DNA of 64,000 bases. Origin: Melampsora larici-populina 98AG31. Its lineage: Eukaryota > Basidiomycota > Pucciniomycetes > Pucciniales > Melampsoraceae. Numbering within the stretch: position 1 is the first letter of the stretch; every line of letters starts with the position of its first letter. Where the stretch lies: assembly GCF_000204055.1 (NCBI RefSeq), contig NW_006768868.1:21155-85154 (forward strand), read 5' to 3'. The position numbers and the translations under genes were made by a program. Positions 33,717 to 46,081 of the stretch are shown here, one piece after another. Under the pieces are notes generated by a model. The model saw only the letters and a list, made by a program, of their open reading frames with translations. It had not been told where the DNA came from and did not search any database.

Positions 33717-34897
33717 AACAATCTTCAAGGAATTCATTCTAAAAAAAAACAAGTGTTGAATGAAAAAATCGAGAAATTGGACCTTTTTAAAATTTGCAGA
33801 TTTATTTACTTGCTTCTGATTTTCATTTTCATCGTTATCTGATTTAAATTACTCAGAATTATGTATGGTCAATTATCATCCATTTTTTTTCTTTGGAGTG
33901 TTCAGGATTGATGTAATATTATCTTAAATGTTTCATATGTTTATATTTGTACAGAATTTGTTAAAATCAATTTGCTCATGTGTGGTACAAAATCATCATT
34001 TGGCAACAGTTGCATGCTTTCTTTCTTCTAGAGTTAAACCAATTGAGCCGCAATCGCTCTAAATATATGCCCCGCTTTCTTTCAAAAGAGTAAATCTGTC
34101 AAGCAGCACAAAGATCATTTCATTGTCATTTGATGAAATCTGCCATTCAAAGCCCACGCGGCCTCATCTGCGCCATCGAAGTCACACTGGGAGTCCGGCC
34201 CTCGAAGGCGCGTCTATGCGCCTTTCTTTTGTCTTGAAAGCGCGCCTCGGCGCCAACATTGGTTGGCACACGAGGTGTTCTCTCCAAAGTAAAAAAACAG
34301 ACACATCATCATGCTCTTCAAGCAACAAATAGAATTGTAGCAGAACATTACAAATGCTTATGACGCGCCTATGCAAGACATGATGTCTGCTATCTATCAA
34401 CTTAGTTCAACAGTTGCATGTGGCTACTGCTTCATAACAAATGATCATGGTGTTTTGGCATGGGTAACCTGGTCCAGAAAATGCTCTAGCCCAATCAGTT
34501 TACAATTCATTGAGTAGGCAGTTCTTGCTTTTGTGTTTGTAAATTTTTATCATGATATATTATGGGCAATTTGAGTGTAGTATATATAAAATATAAGTCT
34601 TGGACTTTGGAGGTTCAATGTCAAGACTGTGGACAGGTTTTGCCAACAAGGACGGAGGAAACCTTAAAAGGGTGTTATGCCTAATGATGATCTATTGTTG
34701 GATGATTTCATACAACAGGCTCTTTGCCATTTATTTAAAGTACAGTTGTCATATGTGATATGCTTGTCTAAATGTCACATAGAATGTATGATTCATAAGA
34801 GTATTCCCCCTCAAATGCCCAAACTCCCTTTTTGTGAGTTCTGCATTCTTTCCTTAGGTAGCATCAAAAAATCCAGCGGGAAATCTTAACCCATGAC
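33717..34897. other. Intergenic with a GC-rich patch
   Basis: No gene supported. A GC-rich patch at 34140-34270 contains GGCGCGTC/GCGCGCC-type words in an AT-rich setting; its origin is unclear. The right end begins Ty3 remnant sequence. Confidence 0.4.
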
Positions 34898-35404
34898 TCA
34901 CTGTTTTCTCCGCCTTCCCCTAAATTTTGTTACCACATTGAGAAAGTTGATGTCAAATTCCTTCACCAAATCACTGCTATTCTTCAAGTTTGATAATGGC
35001 TCCCAAGGTAAGTTGTCTTCAGTATTAAATCCTTTCCAGTTGATTAAGTACTCATACTTCCCATTTTTCATTCTACCAACTAAGAATTCATCCACTTCCA
35101 ATTCATGACTGCCTTCAATTACTACTGGAGATGGTGGTTTTTGTTGCCTTCCTTCAAGTTCATCTATTTGATGTTTTCATAGTAATAGCACATGAAAGAC
35201 CAGATTTACTCCTTTGAATTTCATGGAGCTGGGAGTCCCAATAAAAAGGGGCATTCTGAAGCTTTGAAAATTACTGAGTGTTTTTGGAACACTGGTTATA
35301 TTTGTCACCTGCTTATAAAACTGGTAATGTATTAAGAGGGGTGTAGATGTAATCCTTTTCTTTGGGAAGATACTAACCAGGCATATAAATTTGATGGGAA
35401 TCAC
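34898..35404 (-). pseudogene. Ty3 chromovirus remnant: integrase C-terminus with chromodomain
   Basis: 35404-35177 reads an integrase tail (PSSMKFKGVNLVFHVLLL, relatives have a P-x-FHVSLL phrase). After a stop, 35101-34898 reads EVDEFLVGRMKNGKYEYLI, NWKGFNTEDNLPWEPL and LVKEF, a clear chromodomain with its YLxxWKGF and WEP cores. Chromodomains at the end of pol direct insertion to modified histones in chromoviruses. Only about 500 bp remains; no LTR was found. Confidence 0.8.
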
Positions 35405-35623
35405 ACAATGATTCTTGTGAGCTCAAGTGATCTATAGATTGGTATTCTAAATTGTATATCAAAATCAAAACAAATAAGTTTATAGAGAAAAATGACAAAA
35501 CAAAAATTAAAAGCTATGTACATTCTCTTCCCAAATATGGGTTAGGAACCAATACAATTCATCAGACACATCTCTATAAGTATAAGAAAATTGACCAATC
35601 TGATAGGTTGGGTAAACAATCTT

Positions 35624-35788
35624 TGTAATGTTTTTTGTCATGACTCTCTTTTCATTATTTAATCAAAGTGATATGTACATGTATATCCTTTATTTAAACC
35701 TCTCTTCAATATTCATCATCTTTTATTTATTCTCCAGTTTGTTTTCTTTTTGGCTGAGTGATCTTATTAAGTTGATTGAAAACCAACA
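35624..35788 (-). repeat. Probable 3' LTR of a Ty1/copia element
   Basis: On the minus strand the segment begins TGTTGGTTTTCAATCAAC and ends CATTACA, a copia-like LTR start and a TG..CA frame. It directly follows a purine run (35789-35796). At 165 bp it is short. No partner LTR was recognised at the other end of the copia remnant. Confidence 0.55.
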
Positions 35789-35796
35789 TCCCCCCT
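35789..35796 (-). other. Polypurine tract of the Ty1/copia element
   Basis: GAGGGGGGA-type purine run on the minus strand, adjacent to the TGTTGG LTR start; this is the typical plus-strand primer position. Confidence 0.55.
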
Positions 35797-35890
35797 CAAT
35801 CAACTGCTTTGACATATCTCTATCATTCCACTAATCTCAAATTAATCCTCTCCCTTGAACTTCTAAATGGGTCATGAAGTTGAGGCTTTC

Positions 35891-37660
35891 TTATATATCT
35901 GCTAGCATATCCTCTAAATCCACATGTTTCAAATAAAAGGTACCATCTTTAAATTTTGCTTGCAGCCAATAAAACTTAAAGTAGATCTCAATTGCCTTTG
36001 TTCTTCTGTGCAATACTGCATTCTCTGAAACATCCATAGCACTCATACTGTCAAAGTTCAAATATTGAAGAAAGCCTTGTTTTAAAAGTATTGATTCCAA
36101 TTATAAATCCAGCCATATTATTTCATGTCCTGCTTCATTGGCCACACTAAACCCTGCCTCTGTATATGATTTGGCTACTTTTTGTTGCAACTCACTCCTC
36201 CAGGCATCAATAATATGTATCCCATAGTTGAATTCCTAGTACTCTTATCTCCTGCCCAGTCAGCATCTGGAAACAATGTTAGTAGAGTCAGATATCATTG
36301 CTTGTCATTCCTTTTGGTAAGCTTAAATCACATTCATAATGCACAAAAGGTGCTGTGCCTTTCAAATCAAGTAGAACATGTTGAAATGCCTCCCAGTGAT
36401 GTTTATTTGGCTTATCTAAATGCTGAGATAGGCATACTACTGCATATGATATGTCAGGTATGGCACATTGTGCAAGATACAATATACTACCAACACCACT
36501 GCTAAGGTAAATTTAAAAGTTGAAATAATGATTCTTCTGTTGCTGATTTTCTCAAGTTGGTTCCTCCTGGAAATGATGTAGATGCTTCCTTACATTCTAT
36601 CATTGCAAAGGACTCTAAGATTGATAAAGTTTATGCATCTTGTTTTATTAGGGGGTTTCAAGTTCAATCTTTTTTGCATGATTTTTATAAATTTGGACAA
36701 GTTGTTTGTAAATCAAAATCTTCATAATACCAACATATCTCTAGTTTGGGACACCAAAAAAGGTGTCCCGCTTGAAAAAAATTATGCATATTTTACAACA
36801 ACAGTCAAGTTGTTATAAAAACCTTCAACTTGAAACCCCCTATTGTGTAATGATTAGGTTCTTTTCTAACTGTTTGCACCTGTGGCACCTTTATAAAGTG
36901 ACAGACAAGTCTGTCAAAAAGTGACAATTACCAAGGGCATGTAAGCTGTTTCTTGGCCCAGAGCTGTTTTAGCGCTCCTGGAGCAGTTTTTACATGCACT
37001 CAAACACAAGTTAAAATAAAATTCAAAGGGATAAAAAACAGTGTAGACCATTTTTTACATCATAAACTACCCTTATGCATGTTTAAAGCACACTTGGATT
37101 TTGATTGTTAACAAAGTCACTAGCCAGAGCTCTCTGAGTAATAGTATCATTTCTTACAACCCAGTTGTGACATGTTCAGCTCAATTCAAATCAGCACAAT
37201 TCAGTCTATTTACAAGTCAAAGGAAACAAATGTATGCCTTGATTGCATTAAATCCACCACCTTGTATTCTGTTTTAAACTCTTCATTCTTTTCTCTGGAA
37301 GATTGCTTCAATCCATAAATAGCCTAATCTAATTGACATGTTAAATCATCACCTTGAAATCCTTATTCAGAACCTTCTGGCTGCTCCATAAAAATAAGTT
37401 CCTTTACTTTACCATCAAGAGAAGCAGCAACCACATCAATTGACTGCACTTCTAATCCAAATGATGTCACATAAACCATTATTACATGCTAAGATAGTGT
37501 TTGCCAATTGGAGCAAGGGTATCAAGATAATTTACACAGTAAGTCTCAGTATATGGTTTTGCCACAATTCTTGCTTTCCTCTTGTTTGTTGTTGAATCTA
37601 TATTCATTTCAATCTTAAGATTCCTTCAAGAGATTACTTTCTCTGATCATTAAAAGTTCT
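35891..37660 (-). pseudogene. Ty1/copia RT-RNase H remnant
   Basis: 37300-37450 reads QSIDVVAASLDGKVKELIFM, then EQPEG and IYGLKQSSRE, the RT core of copia elements (relatives: V-K-x-A-F-L-N-G ... M-x-Q-P-x-G ... L-Y-G-L-K-Q). 36482-36288 reads MYLAQCAIPDISYAV, SQHLDKPNKHHWEA and LKGTAPF, the RT-RNase H link. 36100-35891 reads a RNase H end with HRRTKAIEIYF and EDMLADI. Stops separate the blocks. The LTR at 35624-35788 is the expected 3' end. Confidence 0.8.
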
Positions 37661-39130
37661 TGATATTGATACTGGGTCAACTTCTGGTGGTACTGAGGTC
37701 AATCTCCAATATCTCTGGTGATGATCTCAACACTTCCTCTATATGTTGGCATTGTCAATTGTGAATATGAATACATCCAGAATTGCTAAAATATAAGAAA
37801 TAGAAATGTTATCTAAGACTAATTGGCATTTAACAGTTGATCTTCCAACTATTAGTATCCAAAGGTACAAAGCAGGGTTTGGAAGTTTTTTCTTTTTTGC
37901 CAAAAATTTGGTTATCTTTTCAATCTGGATCCTGAGACTCTGTGATTACATATACAATATTTTGATGATTTCTCCTAGATCTGTTTGTGGTTTTTTAGTA
38001 GGGATTGATTTCACTTAGAATGCAGAGTTTCCAATGTCAGAGCTGCTACAAAAAGTTGCATCAAGAATTACCAAGAGCCTGTTGTTAGGAAAAGTTGATT
38101 AACTTTTTCTCATCTACAATTCACTGTCTTGTTTATGGGTTTTACTCACGATGACAGATTATTTTTAGCGATCTTATCTGTTGGTGTTTGAGGTTCACAT
38201 CAACTTGGTCAACTAACTATTCCCAAATTTGCAAAGCTCTTTGACTCAAAGAAAAATATTCTTAAAAGTTCCTTCAATTTATCTCATTGTAGAAGGTTTA
38301 TTAAATATTCACCATCTTCAAAAGGCACCATAGGTTTTACAGGTGCTCCAGTGATTGTTCAATATTTTGAGAATCTGCCTGCTTGTCTGGTACAGATTGT
38401 AATATTGCACCTTGACTCCGGAGATTATTGTTTTTTATCCTGTCATCAACTATTTTTAACTTTGAAGGGTGTGTCCCCATTGTGTTCCTGGTTTTTATTG
38501 TGCTTTTACAAATCATCCAACAAGGAATTTCCCATCCAGTCTCTTTGTTCAGGAGGTGCTACTACTTTGGCCCAATAAGGAGCTACCATTGACTTCATTC
38601 AATCTGCTGTCTGATGTAGTTCTGAAGCTTCCACATGTACATCAGGGGTCATGTTGCCTTAAGAGTTCATGAATATCAGAGTTGTGTGATTGGCCATTCT
38701 TGATATATTGGGGCTTCTTTTTCTCAAAAGCAAGATTTCCCTTTTTTCCATCTTTCTTTCCTTCTATATGTCTGTTTCAAAGCAAATAAGGAACATTGCC
38801 TGTTTCTTAGAAGTTAATTCTGTGGTTTAACTTCTTTGGAAAATGTAACTAACTCATATTTGCTCTGTCTGGCCATTTGAATATTTTTTCTTTGTCCTCC
38901 CTTCCTGATCTCCACTCTTAAGTCTACACTTGTTAGATGCACAGGTCAGAGAGGGTGTTGTTGTTTTGGACATGATGATATCTTATCCCTTTGGAGAACT
39001 TGGCCCAACACTTTTGAGCTTAGTTATTCTGATTTCTGTAAGTATCATGGTGGAAATTTCCTATTTTTCTCAAAGGCATTTGGAATGGTCTGGGATGATC
39101 AGGACCAGGCCAAACAATTATTCAAAGATA
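37661..39130 (-). pseudogene. Further copia-derived sequence, degenerate
   Basis: Continuous with the RT-RNase H remnant and where integrase and Gag would lie. I see only short suggestive phrases with many stops, and no motif I can name with confidence. No other gene is visible. Confidence 0.35.
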
Positions 39131-39185
39131 CACTACAACAAGATAGTACAATTTGTCACCACTCCTCATTCAATGAGGGTGCAAA

Positions 39186-39660
39186 CAACACTGAGACAGC
39201 TAATCTACTTATAGCTGATAGCAAAAGATAGTGTAGCTAAAAGCATGCCGCTAAGCTACCGCTAGCATGAATTAGCATCAATGAATTCCAGCTACCCTAC
39301 ACAGAGTCACAAGGAATCTCCAGCTGTCCAAATTTTGGCCCTGTAGTGTAGTGTAGAGGCACAAAAATCAGCTACAGTAGCTGGTAGCATAGTGTGACTT
39401 AATAAGCTACACTGTCATAAAGGTTAGATCTTTGTTAACTAAGCACAGCTACACAGTCACTACACACAAAATGCACCATAGTGTGTTGTAGGGCGCGTTC
39501 ACTTAAGGAATTTCTGACCAGAAATCACATTCTGTAAAATTTTTAATGCAAAAATGAAACATACTCCACCAAATAGACACTTTAAATTTTGCAGAATGTG
39601 ATTTCTCACCAGAAATTGCTTAAGTGAACGTGCCCGTAGTGTAGCTGTCTCAGTGTTGGT
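39186..39660. mobile_element. Small inverted-repeat element, host of a nested MITE
   Basis: CAACACTGAGACAGCTA at 39186 returns inverted at 39643-39660 (TAGCTGTCTCAGTGTTG). The interior is full of AGCTA words. A second MITE (39491-39635) sits inside. No coding content; non-autonomous DNA element by structure. Confidence 0.55.
39491..39635. mobile_element. Nested MITE of 145 bp, GGGC tips
   Basis: Begins GGGCGCGTTCACTTAAG and ends with the inverted counterpart (CTTAAGTGAACGTGCCC). Inner arms also pair (ACCAGAAATCACATTCTG versus CAGAATGTGATTTCTCACC). GTA flanks both sides (39488-39490, 39636-39638), a possible 3-bp target duplication. GGG-type tips with a 3-bp duplication are usual for PIF/Harbinger MITEs, though TWA is the common target. 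Confidence 0.7.
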
Positions 39661-40205
39661 GCCAATCACACCTGTTGGACCTGAATTTGTGCTACATTCA
39701 TACAATGAGGAATTGTCATCCCAAAAATCTCAACAGCCTTGGAAAATATCTCAAAGGCATTGGCTGATGGTGCAGAGAAAGGTAGCAATAATAAAGGAAT
39801 TCTAAATGTCTCTTCCAGCTTTCGCCATATTTGTTTCATTTTCCCATACATACACTTTCTTTCTTTACTCTCTGGGCAGTGGGCAAGATGTGGAGAACTG
39901 ATAAGTGATACTAGTTTTAGGCCAAAGTGACTCAATACGTAAATTTCAGTCTTTCAAGATGTGTATCACCTTGGAATTACATAAGGAATGAGAAAATCTT
40001 AAGTAAGCTCTTTTAGTAATAGCTTATGTAAATAAGGTAATTTGCTGCATCGTTCTCTGTGGTAATGAAACCGTCCTAGGAACTAACTAGGTACGTATCT
40101 CGAAGCTGGAATGATAAGGATTGAGTAAATAAATTGTCATGAAACACTCTTGAATATCAAAGTGACAAACCTATTGTAACAGATCACAATCCATCAGACA
40201 AGAGT
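39661..40205. other. Intergenic, unassigned minus-strand open frame
   Basis: An 89-codon minus-strand frame (39935-39666) contains IWRKLEETFRIPLLLLPFS; I do not recognise it. It may be transposon-derived because it abuts the copia block. The rest is the 3' flank of reductase copy 3. Confidence 0.3.
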
Positions 40206-41994
40206 TTACCACGCCTTGGAAAGGTCTTTCAATGAATTGCTCATATCTATGATAGTCTCTTCAAATGTTTTATACTTCATCTCTAAATCTCGAACAGATT
40301 TCGAAGCATCATATAAATTTTGTTTGACAGACTTTCCGCTACCTGTTCCAATAAAATTTCAAAATTGGAGATGAGATTTATAGATATGGTTTCTTTGCTA
40401 GTTCAAACGATTTTATTTACCTGGTTCTCCTTTTGTTGCATCTGGCCATTCTTTTCCTTGACCTTTTTCTTGAATCACATCTAAGCTGTCTTGCCAAGTA
40501 AAGCTCTCTACAAAACAGAATTTTTACCCCAGTATGAAATGAGTAGTCAGATACAACACTGGCTATTTGTGAGTTTGTAAGAGATTCTCATACGTTTACA
40601 AACTGCATATCTATTGCCTCCAGCTTTTTCAATGACGAGTGATTGAAGATGAGCATTTGCAAGATCTCGTACGTCTACTTCTGAGCCCCAAGGTTTCTAA
40701 AAAAACCGACATAATATCAAATTCACATCTCCCGGTTAAACACTCAACAAAGGAATCTATGGAATGTACAAAAAGAAACGTACTATCGCAGATTCTGCGT
40801 CACTATCTCCTACGAGATAATTGTAAAACAATTTCACACTCGTATTCAACGAGTCAGGATTCTTGACTTGATGAATAATTGGACCTAATCTTTTAACGCC
40901 CAGAAGTAAAAAAGATACGTGGTTTAAAATATAATGTGATCTTATAGGAAGTGAGTTTTGCTTGTACATACACGTAAGGTGGACAAAGAGTCACTAAATC
41001 AAAGTCAGGTTTCCTTTCTTTAACAAAGTTCCAAGCCGCGTTTTCTGCCATCTATGTAGAAAACAAATTTTTCAAAGTGTCAAAAAGGCAAGACTCGAGT
41101 AGCAGATAGCAGAGAGATGAAAAGATAAAGTACTCAACTACTTTAGAAGACCTATAAACTTCAGCAGGAGGAGCATCAATCCCTTTTTCTTCTACAATTT
41201 TGGGAGAATGTTCATTCCATTGAGTTTCATTGAAAACATGATTTAGATCGGTTGTAGGATTCACAACTGATGCGAATGATGAAGTGATCACGATTCTTTG
41301 AACGTTCTTTCCTTCACGTTCAGCTGATTTTAGGATTGATAAGGTTCCATTTACGGCTGGGTTGATTAAATCTTTGTATGGATCTTTTACCTGGAAGATC
41401 GAATCATGTCAATGGTTAACTTTATGGATTCCAGGAGTATAATTCGGTCATGAAGGTACGTACGTTCATATGGAAGGGTGAGGCGACGTGAGCAATTCCT
41501 GAGATATCCTTTACAGCTTCATCAAACCCATTTGGCTTAAATCCATTAAAAATCGAGGACAAAAACGATATTAAAACATAGAGCAATGGCATCAGAATTT
41601 GATAAATTCAGATTGATGAATCAAAAGTTTGAGGAACATCAAACCTTTTCAATGTCTTCTACTATAACATAAGACCATTTATCACCAAATTTCTCAAAGA
41701 CTTTGGAAAGATAATCTCCTTTTTCTTTCGATCTAACCGTTCCACGTACTCTATGACCAGCTTCTAGTAAGTATTGACATGTCCAACTTGCAATATAACC
41801 ACTCCTATGAATCCAAAAGGAAAAGAATTCAAGAGGTTGAGATTAGCTCAAAAAAGTGTAACTTTGTGAATGTGATACGTACGCTCCGGTCACCAAGACG
41901 TGAGAGGCTTTGTTAGGAATAGTTAGCTATCGATTACTCAAGTCATTCAGATTATACAGGTACGTTTCAGCTTACAAGGTTGAATAGCAGGCAT
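40206..41994 (-). CDS. GRE2-like NADPH oxidoreductase, copy 3
   Basis: Ten exons (minus): 41994-41976, 41907-41883, 41804-41645, 41535-41464, 41390-41139, 41051-40972, 40889-40784, 40696-40594, 40507-40421, 40342-40206; 346 residues, unbroken. Intron positions equal those of copies 1 and 2. The Rossmann motif is TGASGYIAS, followed by VRGTVRSKEKG; the catalytic pair is Y171-x-x-x-K175 in VYRSSK. Exon 5 is shorter (252 nt), with a different loop between the Ser and Tyr motifs (TDLNHVFNETQWNEHSPK), so substrate range may differ from copies 1 and 2. Nearest relative in the window is copy 4. Start 41994 encodes MPAIQP, as in the other copies (MPAI). Confidence 0.87.
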
Positions 41995-43141
41995 TTGCTT
42001 TGCCTTTTTTGTTGTTTAAAAGGTTGAATAAAATCGAATTAAAGCCAATAATCTAATTGCTTGTTTCAAGTTTGAAGGCTGAAGTTAAATTTAAACTGTA
42101 GGCGCACAACGTGACAATAATGATGTCATGATGACGATCAATCTGGGACTATTGGATTTCATGCCAGACGACTCGACGAGATTATCTTCTTTCGTTTTAA
42201 AAAATGCATTTTTGCTTAATTGCATGTCGCACTATCTAAACAATCAATAGAGGAGGGAACCTGAGGGAACTATGTAGTCTACCATAACATTCGGTCATCT
42301 AGTCGGCTGCAAAAAGCGATACTTGTCTCTAGATTATTACGCTATTGGAATAACCATTTTTTTTCTTAAAAAGAAAGACAATATGGTTCGTTCACTCGTC
42401 CCCAATCTAAGGTGGAAGGTAAGGAGTCCAGGGATTGTTTGTTCTGTCGAGGATGTTTGCCATTCGCAACGGGCGTCTTGAACGTTCCCACAAATGCAGG
42501 GAATTGAGCTGATTTGAGCCGAGTGTCAGTACGATCTCCCTGCCTCATCCCCAATCTAAGGCGGAAGGATATGATCATCGAGACGTGTAAAATTTTGCAG
42601 CGAACAGTCAATCGAGAGCACCGGGCTCGGTCCATCCTTGACAGTCGTCACGGGTGTCGGTGAATCGGAATCGGGGCGGGTCTCAAAAAGTCATCATGCA
42701 AAACAAGCGGTGATCCGAGAACATTGATGCCTGCGATCAAAGCTTAAAAGGTCAAAATACAAGGGAAGAGTGGTCTTTTTGATCTTCAGGCGGAATTCCA
42801 CATTCTTTGATGGTAATAGACCTCGTTTTGGCTTTTCTGTGAGTTCTTAATACCTCTATATTGTGTCTTTCAATGTGATTTTTGTTCTTTTCATCAGTCT
42901 TGTTAGTGTAAGGCCAGCATTCACCATTTCATTAAAGGGAATCTTGGTGTTTTGACCTTTATTTTATTTATTTCAACATACATATGAACTTTGGGAAAGT
43001 TAAGTAGATGTACAGAATCCGATTTCACCTCATAGATTTTTGATTGATAGCTTTGAAAAATTGTGTAAATTAAGTCTGTTGTAAATTGTCTTAAACATCA
43101 AATCTACAAACCAAACTGATCATGATGCATAACGCAAGATT
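41995..43141. other. Intergenic between reductase copies 3 and 4
   Basis: No gene supported. It contains the promoter of copy 3 and the 3' end of copy 4. CCCCAATCTAAGGTGGAAGG at 42401 recurs as CCCCAATCTAAGGCGGAAGG near 42551, a local direct repeat. Confidence 0.4.
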
Positions 43142-44938
43142 CTACCAAGCCTTTGAAAGAACCTGCAATGAGTGACTCATATCAATAACAGTATCTTCAA
43201 ATGATCTATACTTCATGTCTAAATCTTGAATAGATTTAGAAGCATCATAGACATTTTGTTTTACAAACTTTCCACTACCTGTTTAGATGAAGTGGTAAAT
43301 AATAAGCTTTTTTGAAATCATAACTTTCTCTCCCATCACGAGTTTGGAGGAGTATTCTTACCTGGTTCCCCTTTTGTTGCATTTGGCCATTCTTTTCCTT
43401 GACCCTTTTCCTGAATAATATCTAACCCGTCTTGCCAAGTGATGACCTCTACAAATCATACCATTGTACAAAGTGATGAGTATAATACAAAACCTGAAGG
43501 TGGACGGTTTGCGATATTCTAACACACGTTTGGAAACCGCATATCTGTTCCCTCCAGCTTTTTCAATGAGGAGTGATTGAAGGTGGGCATTCGCAAGGTC
43601 TCGTACGTCTACCTCTGAAGCCATGGGTTTCTTATAATCATCACAAAAATCATCATTGATTTGATTAATTATTCATTGATCAGATCATTAAGATGTATTC
43701 AAGAGGACAGAAAGACTAAAACATACTTTTGCAGATTCTGCGTCACTAGTTCCTACGAGATAATCGTGAAATAATTTCACACTTGCATTTAATGAATTTG
43801 CATTATTGACTTGATGGATGATTGGACCTAATCTTTTCAACATCCAAAATTGAAAAATGGGGTGCTTGAAATGGAGTTTTTAACTACATCCAAGCAGGGT
43901 TGGGACCTACACGTAAGGAGGACAAAGAGTGACTAGATCAAAGTCCGGGTCATTCTCTTCAAGATAATCCCAAGCTGCTTTTTCTGCCAACTGACAAGAT
44001 TCAAGTGGATATCAAAATATTTAAGATGTCAAGATCAAGATAGAAATAAAACCAATCCAACTAGATTCAAAAAAGACTCAACGACTTTGGAACACTTATA
44101 AGCTTCAAAAGCAGGAGCATCAACTCCTTTCTCTTTTAAACTTTAGGAGAATATTCATTCCATTGAGTTTCATCAAATATATGATTTAGATCATCTGTTG
44201 GATTCACAACTGATGCGAATGATGAAGTGATCACAATCCGTTTAACGTCCTTCCCTTCACGTTCAGCTGATTTTAGAATTGATAAGGTTCCATTTACGGC
44301 TGGATTTATGAAATCTTTGTATGGATCTTTCACCTGTAAAATCATAGCAAATTATGAAGGTGAATTGTCGGTCTATTGATAAATAAATTCCTTTTGGAAT
44401 TATGCGTGAGAATCGATGTACGTACGGTTACCTGGAAGGGTGAGGCAACGTGGCAAATACCAACAATGTCTTTTACAGCTTCATCAAATCCATGTGGCTT
44501 GACCCCCAAAAAATAAAATCCAATAAGAGAATCTGGAACATTAGGTCTATTTAAAAAGTTTGATATGATCTGAAATATCAAACCTTTTCAACATCTTCCA
44601 CTATAACATAAGACCAGTTTCCTCCAAATTGCGTGAAGAGTCTGGAAAGATACTCTCCTTTCTCTTTTGATCTTACCATTCCACGTACTTTATGACCAGC
44701 TTCCAGTAAGTATTGACATGTCCAACTTGCAATATAACCACTCCTATAAATACAAAAGTAAAAGAATTCAAGAGGTTGAGATACTTCCAAGAGTGCGATT
44801 CTGTGGATGAAAAACACGCACGCGCCGTTTACCAAGACGTGAGAGGCTTTGGAATAAAAAAGAAGAGTTAGCCATCGATCACTCATGTCGATGAAATATG
44901 AATGATTTCCTCATCTCACAAGGTTCAATGGCAGGCAT
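43142..44938 (-). pseudogene. GRE2-like oxidoreductase, copy 4, frameshifted
   Basis: All ten exons of the family are present with intact splice ends: 44938-44920, 44846-44822, 44743-44584, 44497-44426, 44340-about 44087, 43990-43911, 43832-43727, 43630-43528, 43448-43362, 43278-43142. In exon 5 near 44137-44142 one base is missing relative to copy 3, giving SPKV followed by TAA; one added base restores agreement up to the active-site Tyr-x-x-x-Lys (YKCSK). The Rossmann motif has Asn for Thr (VNGASGYIA). This is a very recent pseudogene, or a sequencing or assembly error in an intact gene. It is tandem with copy 3. Confidence 0.82.
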
Positions 44939-45035
44939 CTTTCCTTTATTTGATTTAAAAAAAGTTGAGAAAGAACAATGGAAATCAAATCACAACCTTT
45001 TGTCGGGAATGAAGTTTGGTAAATGACCAAATTCG

Positions 45036-45048
45036 AGCGCATATATAA
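45036..45048 (-). promoter_or_regulatory. Possible TATA box of reductase copy 4
   Basis: GTTTATATATGCG on the minus strand about 100 bp before the ATG at 44938, the same spacing as the TATA-like word of copy 2. Confidence 0.4.
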
Positions 45049-45308
45049 ACTAAAAGAAGTCAAGAATCATGATGTCCTGATGATGACTAATCTGGCTGTG
45101 AAGTTGCACAATAAGCATTGGATCTCGCGCAATATAAGATGATTTTGAGCTTTCACAGTAAGCTTTGTAATCAACGGTCAACAGCACAATCAAAGTCATT
45201 GACCATATATACATGACATGCTGCTGTTTAACCATTAGATACCTGAGTGCCTTTGACCCACCAGGTTCAGTCCCTGATTACCTCAGGGTTTGCCTAAAGT
45301 GAAAAAAC

Positions 45309-45474
45309 CACATGGATTTTTTGGTTTTTGCGGGGAAAATCAAAAAACCCACGTGGTTTCATGCGGTTTTTCATGTGGCTTTCAACTTTGTGACCACTAT
45401 AGTTGTCGTACATAGTTTTTTGTGGCGGGCAAAAAAACAAAAGAAGTATTTTCCCCGCCAAAAAAACTATGTAG
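45309..45474. repeat. Two hairpins with GCGGGGAAAAT / ATTTTCCCCGC cores
   Basis: CCACATGG at 45309 pairs with CCACGTGG near 45350, and CATAGTTTTTTGTGGCGGG (45414) pairs with CCCGCCAAAAAAACTATG (45455). GCGGGGAAAAT in the first and ATTTTCCCCGCC in the second are also inverted, so the whole 165 bp is a layered inverted repeat, possibly a decayed MITE. Confidence 0.45.
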
Positions 45475-45751
45475 TGGTACCACTTGTACATACTTGCTTT
45501 GAGTAATTGATATTGAATCAACCTTCTCAATTTAGTGTTTCCCAAGTACCTTTTTAAGTTTACTTACTTGGGGTGATATGAATTGAGCATCGCGTAGCAA
45601 TGACTCTTGGTTTGCAGGACGCGTATGATTACATTCACATAATATATTAAAGTTTTCTTTCTAACATCATGAAGATGACGTCATTACATTGTGTTCAATG
45701 AGTTCTATATATAAACAACTTGTTTTCCTCACTGTGTTGTTTTCTTTCTTC

Positions 45752-46081
45752 ATCGAACTCAATTTGTTTTGCACAATCTCCTTCCATTATATTGTGGTTT
45801 CTTTGATCATACATCAGTCTTCTTACATTAGACTGAAGTCTGATCTTAATCTCTTTCAGGTGTTAGTTTTCTTTCTTCTAAATTAGTTCTCTTTATGTTG
45901 AAATCGAACTCAATTTGTTTCGCACAATCTCCTTTCATTAGATTGTGGTTTCTTTGATCATACATCAGTCTTCTTACATTATACTGAAGTCTGATCTTAA
46001 TCTTTTTCAGGTATTGTGGTCTCTTTGATCATACATCAGTCTTCTTACATTAGACTGAAGTCTGATCTTAATCTCTTTCAG
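45752..46081. repeat. Tandem duplication (151-bp unit twice, then a 71-bp partial)
   Basis: ATCGAACTCAATTTGTTT starts at 45752 and 45903. The block from ATTGTGGT to CTCTTTCAGG repeats a third time at 46013. Each copy holds TTAGACTGAAGTCTGATC-type inverted words and ends in a CAG that resembles a splice acceptor. No coding. Confidence 0.65.

Noticed and set aside
35624..35788. LTR of the chromovirus remnant at 34898-35404
   Set aside because: The purine tract and TGTTGG start point to the copia sequence on its right; the chromodomain piece lies on the other side.
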